Source of the DNA: Actinomycetes bacterium
Lineage (GTDB): Bacteria; Actinomycetota; Acidimicrobiia; Acidimicrobiales; Palsa-688
Assembly: GCA_021811865.1 (NCBI GenBank)
Contig: JAKAQB010000108.1
Coordinates: forward strand, 1-9,003
Reading direction: 5' to 3'
DNA: 9,003 nt
Under the pieces are notes generated by a model. The model had not been told where the DNA came from, did no database searches, and worked only from the letters and a program-made list of their open reading frames with translations. The first letter of the stretch is position 1. The number at the start of each line of letters is the position of its first letter. The position numbers and the translations under genes were made by a program. This document shows, piece after piece, positions 1-5,306 of the stretch.

Positions 1-123
1 AAACGTCCGGGGGCTCTTTCGACGCGCCCACGGGCGGGGCCGACCGGTCGAGACGGCCCTGCGGCGGGCCCCGACGCCACGTCAAGGTGGTGTCACAGCC
101 CCCTGGCACCATGACGAGAGGTT

Positions 124-249
124 GAAACGTGAAGAGGCCCCACGTGAAACGTGAAGACCTCTTCGTGGCGGGGGCAGGATTTGAACCTGCGACCTTCGGG
201 TTTATGGCCCGAAGGTTGTCTCCGGCCGTACGGCAGGTCCTCTTCACGT
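124..249. repeat. Short repeats flanking the tRNA fragment
   Basis: A 12-bp direct repeat GAAACGTGAAGA occurs at 124-135 and 146-157 (22-bp period). Its core returns inverted on the other side of the tRNA fragment: ACGTGAAGAGG at 127-137 is the exact reverse complement of 239-249. A further inverted repeat GAAGAGG/CCTCTTC joins 131-137 and 158-164. Repeated short sites on both sides of a tRNA-derived core resemble the arm-type sites bound by tyrosine integrases; that role is inferred. The repeats themselves are seen directly. Confidence 0.5.
166..212 (-). other. 3' half of an initiator tRNA-like gene (probable att site)
   Basis: Read on the minus strand, this stretch has a tRNA anticodon stem (CCCGA/TCGGG), a 5-nt variable region AGGTC, a perfect T arm (GCAGG-TTCAAAT-CCTGC) and the 3' acceptor strand CCCCGCC plus discriminator A. 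From ACCCGAAGG onward it matches, from memory, the 3' half of bacterial initiator tRNA-Met. The anticodon loop is altered (CCATAAA instead of CTCATAA, so the normal T before the anticodon is lost). No D arm or 5' acceptor strand follows at 213-240, and CCA is not encoded. It is therefore not a functional tRNA. A 3' tRNA fragment of this kind is what remains at one junction of a tRNA-integrating element. Confidence 0.6.
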
Positions 250-265
250 CGGTAGCCTTCGCCTC

Positions 266-961
266 GTGCCCAAAGCCGCACGTCCACCGCAGGACAACAC
301 CACCCGGCTGCTGTGCGGCGCCATCGCCGGACCGTTGTTCGCGAGCGGCTTCACGGCTATCGGAGCGACCCGCGCCGGGTACGACTGGCAACGCCTGCCA
401 GTGAGCTCCCTCGCGATCGGCCGTCACGGATGGTTGCAGCGCCTCAACTTCATCGTCCCGGGCCTTCTGTACTCCTGCGCTGCAGGAGGCCTGCGTCGCT
501 CCGCCAGCCGACGTGTCGGACCACGCGCCGTCCCCGCGCTCGTCGCCGGAGTCGGCATGGGCCTGATCGGCTCGGGCATGTTCGTCACCGACCCCGTGGG
601 CGGCTTCCCGCCCGCAACTTCCGGCGGGGCGAGCCTGGATCACACCGACTCGGGCGCCAGGGCGACGACGCTGGCCGGGAGGCTGCACAACCTCTTCGCC
701 ATCCCGATCTTCGCCGGCATCCCCATCGCGGCCACGGCCAGCGCAGCCACCGCTCTGCGGAGTAGGGATTACCGCTGGGCGTGCTACTCGGCGGCGTCAA
801 GTCTCGCCATGATCGGAACCTTCGCTCTGTTCGGCAGCGCCTTCGGTGATGATTCTGGCCGTGCCAGTAGGGGCGGGATCTTCCAGCGCCTCTCGATCGC
901 ATCGGGGTTGGGCTGGCTCACGGCCCTGTCGCTGCGCGCTGTCTCCTCCCCCGCCGACTAG
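266..961 (+). CDS. DUF998-family integral membrane protein
   Basis: A 231-aa hydrophobic protein from a GTG start. About six membrane segments can be seen: residues about 14-35, 60-75, 92-108, 143-165, 176-195 and 210-225. Family-like signatures are PVSSLAIGRHGWLQRLNF after the first helix, GSGMFVTDPVGGFPP after the third, and GRLHNLFAIPIFAGIP ahead of the fourth. This arrangement (xxSxLgxGxxGWxQxxNF, then D-P, then an H-N pair at a helix start) is that of DUF998, a family of unknown function. The GTG at 266 has no clear ribosome binding site and follows closely on the tRNA-derived fragment, so the exact N-terminus is uncertain. It is transcribed alone; the next plus-strand gene begins 290 bp later. 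No link to the defence genes is evident, and it may be the chromosomal neighbour just outside the island. Confidence 0.8.
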   Translation: MPKAARPPQDNTTRLLCGAIAGPLFASGFTAIGATRAGYDWQRLPVSSLAIGRHGWLQRLNFIVPGLLYSCAAGGLRRSASRRVGPRAVPALVAGVGMGLIGSGMFVTDPVGGFPPATSGGASLDHTDSGARATTLAGRLHNLFAIPIFAGIPIAATASAATALRSRDYRWACYSAASSLAMIGTFALFGSAFGDDSGRASRGGIFQRLSIASGLGWLTALSLRAVSSPAD

Positions 962-979
962 CCAGAGGTGATCTGCCAG

Positions 980-1250
980 CTATTCCAGGGTGTCGATCGG
1001 CTCGAAGTCCAGGAAGTCCCGGGGTGAGCGCCAAGCGACTCGGCGAAGTTGACGACGGCCATGACGCCGTATGTCGCTGTTTAGCAAGCTCTACAATCCA
1101 TGGGCTGCCGGTCTTGTCCACCCATGCAGCGCTCATCTGCGCCAGCTGACAAGCGAGGAACCCCTCGGGTGCCAGGGTGCCCTTCAAGTCGATCGCTGTC
1201 CTTCTCTGCTTTGGGCGCGGCCCTCCCTGGATCGTGGTGAAATCAGGACC
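980..1250 (-). pseudogene. Possible decayed coding remnant, unidentified
   Basis: No intact gene fits 962-1250. On the minus strand three frames in succession give protein-like text. The first reads through LAPEGFLACQLAQMSAAWVD and PWIVELAKQRH (about 1187-1065). The second gives MAVVNFAESLGAHP (about 1061-1020). The third gives RDFLDFEPIDTLE ending in TAG at 982-980. Two single-base frame changes would join them into one C-terminal fragment. I do not recognise the family. In GC-rich DNA open antisense frames are common, so this is a weak call. Confidence 0.2.
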
Positions 1251-2375
1251 GTGCGCGAAGGTCAGACCGTCGTGTTCATCAATTGCATGGACGCCGTGAA
1301 GGAGAAGCTGGCAGGCCCCATTCGGGACGCGCTCAACGAGCTCGGGTATCGGGCGGTCATCGTCATGGACGAGCCACTGCTCCGCGGTTCGTTCGATCCC
1401 GAGAGCAAGGTGAACGCGTACATCGAAGCGTCGGACGCCTTCGTCGCCCTCTGCACCGCCGATACGCGCGTCCCCGGAGGGACCGCCCAGAACATTATCG
1501 ACGAAATCGGACGCGCGCGAAGCCTGCCTGGACTCCGAGAGGTGGTCTGCATCCTGAAGGAGATCACCGTCACGCTCCCGAGCAACATCAATCCCGTCTG
1601 GGAGTCACTCGTTCGTGACAACCCCGACAGCGCCTTGGGGGTCATCCGCCGCCAGCTCGATGCCTGGGGGGTGGTGCCCACCGTCGGTCGACGCACCCCA
1701 GCGACCGTGTCGTCGCTTCCGGAGACCGTCCTCGAGGACCTCTTCGCTGGGGTGGGATTGGGGGATCACGACAAGGCAGAGATGCGGCTTCGGCATCTCT
1801 TCCAGCAGGTCGGCAAGGCGGATCAGGCTCGACTGGCTCAGGCCATCTTCGAGTACGCCATCGCTCACCCTGACGATGGCGTGGACATCCACGTCGTTAC
1901 GAGCTTCCTCGAAGCGTGTGCTCGGCTTGACCTCTCGCTTGTCGAGCTTCCCTGGATAGAGCGCCTCGCGGCCTCGCCGGTGGTCCAGCACCGGATGTCC
2001 GCCGCGATCATGCTCTGGGAGCGAGCAGAAACCGACCCTGGCACGGTGCCAATCGACCTTGTCGCCAGGCTTGCCCGACCGGCGTCGGAGGACTGGTACG
2101 TCTTCTCGCCAGCCCTCGCGGCCGCCAAGCAGCTCGCGCTCACGCGACGGAGCGCCCTGGAGGTCATCCTCGATCTCGGCCGGAGCCTCGGCGCTGATGA
2201 TCGCGAATACGCGGTTCGCTTGCTGCGGGACCTCGCAGACGTCGATCCACTCATCGTGCCGGTGGACGCGGTTCAACGGCTCGCGCGGGATAGTGATCCC
2301 TCCGTGTCGGAGGCCGCAGCCGAATTGCTACCGAGGCTCACCTCGATACCGGAAAGCGAACGTCGCGTCCGATAG
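1251..2375 (+). CDS. TIR-like domain protein with HEAT-like C-terminus
   Basis: A 374-aa protein. Residues about 6-140 look like the TIR-like nucleotide-binding fold (the PF10137/Cap12-related group rather than classical TIR). They comprise strand VVFINC, a helix KEKLAGPIRDALNELGY, strand VIVMD, DAFVALCTADTR, and the motif QNIIDEIGRAR at about 80-90, where E85 sits at the usual place of the catalytic or conserved glutamate. Residues about 155-374 are amphipathic helices in pairs (for example RLAASPVVQHRMSAAIMLWE and RLARDSDPSVSEAAAELLPR), typical of HEAT-like solenoids that bind protein or nucleic acid. The reading frame stays open back to 1071, but the segment before 1251 is Cys/Pro-rich and unlike a domain, so GTG 1251 just before the first strand is preferred; a weak AGGA precedes it. 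The gene stands alone, convergent with the TIR operon. NAD-consuming abortive infection is a plausible role but is inferred. Confidence 0.65.
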   Translation: MREGQTVVFINCMDAVKEKLAGPIRDALNELGYRAVIVMDEPLLRGSFDPESKVNAYIEASDAFVALCTADTRVPGGTAQNIIDEIGRARSLPGLREVVCILKEITVTLPSNINPVWESLVRDNPDSALGVIRRQLDAWGVVPTVGRRTPATVSSLPETVLEDLFAGVGLGDHDKAEMRLRHLFQQVGKADQARLAQAIFEYAIAHPDDGVDIHVVTSFLEACARLDLSLVELPWIERLAASPVVQHRMSAAIMLWERAETDPGTVPIDLVARLARPASEDWYVFSPALAAAKQLALTRRSALEVILDLGRSLGADDREYAVRLLRDLADVDPLIVPVDAVQRLARDSDPSVSEAAAELLPRLTSIPESERRVR

Positions 2376-2447
2376 GGCAAATTCTCGCTCTAGCCGGTAG
2401 ACGAGTTCTCCGCGTACCACCTAGAGGAACACAGCACACGGTCAAGG

Positions 2448-2744
2448 TCAAGACTCGTCAGGGAGCCCATGGGCGACCGCCCGGATCGCCACAACGTACG
2501 GAGAGTCCTCCGCTTGGGTCTCGGCATCGAGGTCGCGGAACGGCACCAGCGACTCGTGATTGCCATCTTGTCCGGCCATCCAGGCGACCCAGGCGTTGTG
2601 GACATCGGCGCGGGTGACCTCCTCGCCCTTGGCGAGGACCAGCACCGCGTAGACCCGGAACAGGGCGGCAGTGTCGCCATCTGGTAGAGCCTCAGGTGGG
2701 ACCGCTCGCCGGATCGCCTCAGCAAGCTCGTCGAGGTAGATCAC
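2448..2744 (-). CDS. Conserved small actinobacterial protein, unknown function
   Basis: A 98-aa soluble, acidic protein. Its central part, with LPDGDTAALFRVYAVLVLAKGE (about residues 20-41) and VHNAWVAWMAG (about 48-58), then SLVPFRDLD and SPYVVAIRAVA, is familiar from small uncharacterised actinobacterial proteins (I think the DUF7701 group, from memory). It has no membrane segment and no recognisable catalytic motif. The GTG start at 2744 overlaps the TGA of the upstream membrane-protein gene in a GTGA junction (2744-2741). It lacks a ribosome binding site of its own, so it is very probably translationally coupled and made in a fixed ratio to that protein. This suggests a partner, regulator or immunity role towards the membrane protein, but that is inference. 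Confidence 0.75.
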   Translation of the reverse strand: MIYLDELAEAIRRAVPPEALPDGDTAALFRVYAVLVLAKGEEVTRADVHNAWVAWMAGQDGNHESLVPFRDLDAETQAEDSPYVVAIRAVAHGLPDES

Positions 2745-3262
2745 TGGACCGCAACCCGGACAGCCAGGATGATGTAGAGCAGGACGAACACGAAGGGCAC
2801 TACCTGCTCGACCACGGTCGCCTCACGATGCTTGACCCGGCCCCAGAGACTGCCGGTGGGTCTGCTCGCTGCCAGCTGCGTGACAGCAACAGACTCCCCG
2901 GGGTGTAGCTCCGCCCACTCGTCCGTGAACGGACTCGCCGGGAGCCTCGTCTCCAGACGGTTGATGACATCCCATTTCGCCCGGCCAAGGCGGCGGTAAT
3001 AACGCAACAGCGCCCACCATACGATGGCCAGAACGACCCCCGCGGCAGCGGTCACGCACAGCCCGAAGGAGTCGAAGGAAGGAAGGCTCCCGTGCGGTGG
3101 CGGCTTCCTGGCGGCGCTTACGATCCCGACGACGGCGGCGAGCGCCGTGTTAAGGGTAACGAAGAAGCTGTTCGCCCCAGCTCGGCGGGCTGAAACCCGG
3201 TCAGCCATCTCCACCGCCGTCTTGTACAGCTCTAGGAGCGTGCCGGTCTCGTTGTCGCCCAC
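2741..3262 (-). CDS. Small three-helix membrane protein (RipA/8xMP-like), candidate effector
   Basis: A 173-aa protein. A conserved N-terminal helix (LLELYKTAVEMADRVSARR, residues 9-27) leads into TM1 at about 32-50 (FFVTLNTALAAVVGIVSA). TM2 is at about 67-87 (GLCVTAAAGVVLAIVWWALL) and TM3 at about 151-170. A 60-residue soluble segment lies between TM2 and TM3. The EMADRxSxRR-xxxNxFFxTLNTAL pattern is that of small membrane proteins which, as I recall, NCBI names RipA family octameric membrane protein (8xMP), and it resembles SLATT-type pore-forming effectors. The GTG start has a good ribosome binding site GGAGAA at 3275-3270. It lies 45 bp after a TIR-like gene and overlaps the next gene by 4 bp, so all are one operon. 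In this setting it is the likely membrane-damaging effector; the exact family assignment is moderately sure. Confidence 0.75.
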   Translation of the reverse strand: MGDNETGTLLELYKTAVEMADRVSARRAGANSFFVTLNTALAAVVGIVSAARKPPPHGSLPSFDSFGLCVTAAAGVVLAIVWWALLRYYRRLGRAKWDVINRLETRLPASPFTDEWAELHPGESVAVTQLAASRPTGSLWGRVKHREATVVEQVVPFVFVLLYIILAVRVAVQ

Positions 3263-3307
3263 GTCAGCCGTTCTCCGACGACGAGTGCCGCTCGACGGGC
3301 CCGACGG

Positions 3308-3724
3308 TCACCATATTTTCTGCCACCACGGACGCATGTCCGTCAGCTTCCGAAGGTTGTCCCACGTCCAGTCGTACATCGTGCCGAAGAACCACGACGT
3401 ACCGGCGGGACGCTCCACCTTGCCGTCCTTGTAGCCCCGCAGGAGGACGCACCGTACCCCGACCTCGTTCGCTATTTCGATCTCGGCTGCGACCCCCACG
3501 GCCTTGCTCGTATGGCGACCACAGATGACAACGACGACGCTCGACCGCTGGATGCGCTTCTTGGCGTCCGCCTTCCACCCTTTGGTCTCCTTCTTGATGG
3601 ACCAGTCCTCGATGAAGAACGGTGAGTCGGCGTTCTTCGCCTGGCCCATGAGCAGGTGCTTAAGTCTCGCGTCGTGGTCGTAGTCGAAGCTGACGAAGAC
3701 AGGGGTCTTGATCGGTGTCGGCAT
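3308..3724 (-). CDS. TIR-like ThsB/DUF1863-family protein, copy 1
   Basis: A 138-aa protein consisting of one TIR-like domain of the MTH538/DUF1863 (ThsB) type. Visible motifs are strand A VFVSFDYDHD (residues 9-18), the central SPFFIEDWSI (34-43), strand VVVVICGRHT (63-72) and GVAAEIEIA (77-85), with E81 at the expected catalytic glutamate position. A C-terminal MYDWTWDNL motif (116-124) is shared with the neighbouring copy. In Thoeris, ThsB proteins sense phage and convert NAD+ to a signalling nucleotide; the same activity is inferred here. The ATG is preceded by a strong GGAGGGG (3736-3730). The gene starts 18 bp after the stop of the paralogue and 45 bp before the membrane-protein gene. 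No ThsA is nearby. The last dozen residues (MRPWWQKIW), rich in Trp, are unique to this copy. Confidence 0.85.
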   Translation of the reverse strand: MPTPIKTPVFVSFDYDHDARLKHLLMGQAKNADSPFFIEDWSIKKETKGWKADAKKRIQRSSVVVVICGRHTSKAVGVAAEIEIANEVGVRCVLLRGYKDGKVERPAGTSWFFGTMYDWTWDNLRKLTDMRPWWQKIW

Positions 3725-3742
3725 CGAGCGCCCCTCCAGGCC

Positions 3743-4135
3743 CTACCGCCCGCCCGCGATGAGCGTCTTGAGGTTGTCCCAGGTCCACTTGTACATCTTG
3801 TCCGTGCTCATCGCAGCGGTCGGCTTCTTGTTCCCGCCGTCCGAATAGCCGGCGAGTAGGAAGTACGGCGTGCCGACGTCGCGGGCGAGTTTGATCTCGA
3901 CGTTGACCCCAGTCGCTGTGTCCGTGTGCTTGCCACAGATCACGACGACTTGATCGGCCCGCTTGATCCTGCCCTTGGCCTTGTCCTTCCAGTCGCGCGA
4001 TGGGTCCTTGATCGACCAGTCCTCGATGAAGAACGGCGAATCGTCGTTCTTCGCCTGCCCGACGAGGAAGTCCTTGAGGACAGCATCGTGGTCGTAGTCG
4101 AAGCTGATGAACACCGGAATCTTGTTGGTCGCCAA
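3743..4135 (-). CDS. TIR-like ThsB/DUF1863-family protein, copy 2
   Basis: First full-length gene of the operon and a close paralogue of the next gene: 60 of 95 aligned core residues are identical. With the TTG start at 4135 the protein is 130 aa: VFISFDYDHD (8-17), SPFFIEDWSI (33-42), VVVICGKHT (63-71), GVNVEIKLA (76-84) with E80 as presumed catalytic glutamate, and MYKWTWDNL (114-122). TTG 4135 is preferred because it sets the domain as close to the N-terminus as in copy 1 and leaves the perfect hairpin at 4161-4187 in the leader. The frame stays open upstream with ATG at 4216 and GTG at 4327, giving 157 or 194 aa. Those extensions have no resemblance to the paralogue, but their codon composition does not exclude them. 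Presumed role: infection sensing and NAD+-derived signal production. Confidence 0.8.
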   Translation of the reverse strand: MATNKIPVFISFDYDHDAVLKDFLVGQAKNDDSPFFIEDWSIKDPSRDWKDKAKGRIKRADQVVVICGKHTDTATGVNVEIKLARDVGTPYFLLAGYSDGGNKKPTAAMSTDKMYKWTWDNLKTLIAGGR

Positions 4136-4160
4136 TTCGCTGATCTCGCTGTTCTCTAGG

Positions 4161-4187
4161 CTCGACGGCTGGCAGCCAGCCGTCGAG
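4161..4187 (-). promoter_or_regulatory. Perfect 12-bp hairpin in the TIR operon leader
   Basis: CTCGACGGCTGG and its exact reverse complement CCAGCCGTCGAG are separated by only 3 bases (4173-4175). The stem is mostly G/C. Neither side is followed by a T run, so it is not a standard intrinsic terminator. It lies between the stop of the 70-codon upstream ORF (4195) and the preferred start of TIR copy 2 (4135), where it could act as an attenuator, mRNA-stabilising stem or operator. If translation starts at 4216 or 4327 instead, the palindrome is inside the coding sequence. Confidence 0.55.
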
Positions 4188-4194
4188 AATCCCT

Positions 4195-4407
4195 CTACCT
4201 CATCGCGACCAAGCATGAAGCCGCTGGTCGACGAGGATACGAGGGGGGTGTGACCATGATCTGGGGACAGCGAGAGTGGAAGCCGGGCAGGCCGGTCCTC
4301 GGTCGGCGGATCAGCTTGCCTCGGCACGGGCGACGAGCGCGGAACTTCGGGTTCGCGGCCCCGAAGGTCAGAGCCTCCTTGAAGCCTGCCAGCGTAGTAA
4401 CCGTCAT
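4195..4407 (-). CDS. Possible 70-aa upstream ORF of the TIR operon
   Basis: The ATG at 4407 is the first start codon downstream of the minus-strand promoter, about 17 nt from the expected transcription start, with GAGG 12-15 nt before it. The first 30 residues (beginning MTVTTLAGFKEALTFGAANP) use GC-rich codons and look protein-like; the rest is rich in Arg, Pro and Cys and less convincing. It ends in TAG at 4195, 59 bp before TIR copy 2, with the hairpin in between. It has no recognisable family. It could be a small real protein, a truncated gene, a leader peptide, or chance. Confidence 0.35.
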   Translation of the reverse strand: MTVTTLAGFKEALTFGAANPKFRARRPCRGKLIRRPRTGLPGFHSRCPQIMVTPPSYPRRPAASCLVAMR

Positions 4408-4458
4408 TCTATGGAGGTTACCTCGCTCTTAGCATACCGCTGTGTTCCCAGCGCGGTA
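4397..4458. promoter_or_regulatory. Two inverted repeats in the divergent AbiE/TIR control region
   Basis: The first inverted repeat is GTAACC (4397-4402) with GGTTAC (4416-4421), and the second is TACCGC (4435-4440) with GCGGTA (4453-4458). Read in one sense the four half-sites are CGGTTAC, AGGTTAC, GCGGTAT and GCGGTAA, so they share a GGT(T)A-like core. The second repeat overlaps the -35 and the -10 edge of the minus-strand promoter and the presumed -10 of abiEi. AbiEi antitoxins are known to repress their own promoters through inverted repeats, so these are candidate AbiEi operators. Confidence 0.45.
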
Positions 4459-4460
4459 AA
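4431..4460 (-). promoter_or_regulatory. Predicted sigma70-type promoter of the TIR operon
   Basis: On the minus strand TTTACC (4460-4455) and TATGCT (4436-4431) are separated by 18 bases, a reasonable -35/-10 pair. The expected transcription start is near 4424, giving a leader of about 290 nt to the preferred TIR copy 2 start. The -35 overlaps GCGGTA of the second inverted repeat and the -10 adjoins its other half. Confidence 0.45.
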
Positions 4461-4462
4461 CT
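4457..4462 (+). promoter_or_regulatory. Possible -10 of a leaderless abiEi transcript
   Basis: TAAACT ends 7 bases before the ATG at 4470, so transcription would begin at or next to the start codon. No Shine-Dalgarno sequence is present upstream of that ATG, which fits leaderless translation as is common in actinobacteria. No good -35 was found at normal spacing. Confidence 0.3.
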
Positions 4463-4469
4463 ACATCGC

Positions 4470-5306
4470 ATGAAGGTTGCTGCGCGCTTGGGGTCAGGGG
4501 CGGGGATCAGCCAACGCAACCGCGCCTACCTGGAAGAGCTGCACCGTGGGGCTCAGGGGGCGTTCGGCGTGGGTGAAGCCGCCCGGATCCTCGGTCTCCC
4601 CCAGGATGAGGCCGGCCAGCTCCTCGGCTACCTTGCCCGGCGGGGTTGGCTGTCGCGGGTGCGGCGCGGGCTGTACGTGGCGGTTCCCCTCGACGCTCGA
4701 CAGTCCGGCGAGTGGGTCGAAGACCCGTGGGTCGTAGCCGACCGGCTCTTCAGCCCCTGCTACGTGGGCGGGTGGAGCGCCTGTGAGCACTGGGACCTCA
4801 CCGAGCAGACCTTCCGCACCCTGCTGGTGGTCACCGCGCGTCGCGTCCGTCACCGCGACGAGGTCATCCAGGGCCTCCCCTTCCATCTCACGGTCCGTAA
4901 GGAGGAGGCCTTGTTCGGGACGGTGGCAGTGTGGCGAGGGCGGAACAGGGTGGCGGTGTCCGACCCGTCTCGTACGGTGATCGACGTGCTCGACGATCCA
5001 AGCCTCGGCGGCGGCATCCGCACCGTCGCCGACGTGCTCGCCGAGTACCTCGGCAGCCAGCACCGCGACGACGAGCTGCTCGTGCGCTACGGGGACCGCC
5101 TCGGGAACCGCGCTGCCTTCAAGCGGCTCGGCTACCTCCTGGAACATTCGCATGTCGAGGCGCCCGACCTCGTCGAGGCCTGCTTGGCGCGTCGCAGCAG
5201 CGGGCTCGCCAAGCTCGACCCTGCCGCCGATGCTCCAGGGCGGATCGTCCGGCGGTGGGGGCTGCGGGTGAACGTCACGCTCGGGTCGCCTGGAGACGAG
5301 TGGTGA
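4470..5306 (+). CDS. abiEi: AbiEi antitoxin (type IV toxin-antitoxin)
   Basis: A 278-aa protein. Residues about 15-72 form a winged helix-turn-helix (GVGEAARILGLPQDEAGQLL, then a wing LSRVRRGLYVAVPL), which is the DNA-binding domain of AbiEi. The C-terminal domain follows, with DPWVVADRLFSPCYVGGWSACEHWDL (about 85-110), a block typical of the family, then VSDPSRTVIDVLD (about 163-175) and a helical end. AbiEi neutralises the AbiEii toxin without a stable complex and represses its own operon; the inverted repeats just upstream fit this. The start is an ATG with no ribosome binding site, probably leaderless. The stop TGA overlaps the toxin GTG start by 4 bp (GTGA, 5303-5306). It is divergent from the TIR operon with which it shares a short control region, so it may also regulate that operon. 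Confidence 0.88.
   Translation: MKVAARLGSGAGISQRNRAYLEELHRGAQGAFGVGEAARILGLPQDEAGQLLGYLARRGWLSRVRRGLYVAVPLDARQSGEWVEDPWVVADRLFSPCYVGGWSACEHWDLTEQTFRTLLVVTARRVRHRDEVIQGLPFHLTVRKEEALFGTVAVWRGRNRVAVSDPSRTVIDVLDDPSLGGGIRTVADVLAEYLGSQHRDDELLVRYGDRLGNRAAFKRLGYLLEHSHVEAPDLVEACLARRSSGLAKLDPAADAPGRIVRRWGLRVNVTLGSPGDEW

Noticed and set aside
3..125. Open plus-strand frame from the window edge to TGA at 123-125, possible C-terminus of a gene starting to the left
   Set aside because: Only 40 codons, rich in Arg/Pro/Gly with no motif, and a second frame over the same bases is also open to a TGA; chance in GC-rich DNA cannot be excluded.
129..404. 91-aa plus-strand ORF containing AGAGFEPATFG
   Set aside because: This peptide is the antisense reading of the tRNA T arm and acceptor, a well-known spurious translation; the remainder overlaps the DUF998 gene in another frame.
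2376..2447. Terminator between the convergent TIR-HEAT gene and the TIR operon
   Set aside because: No strong stem followed by a T run on either strand; only weak short complementarity such as CTCG/CGAG.
4931..5302. Long upstream extension of the AbiEii frame
   Set aside because: It overlaps abiEi in another frame, is Arg/Pro-rich like shadow frames, and the GTGA overlap at 5303 with GGAG upstream is a clear start.
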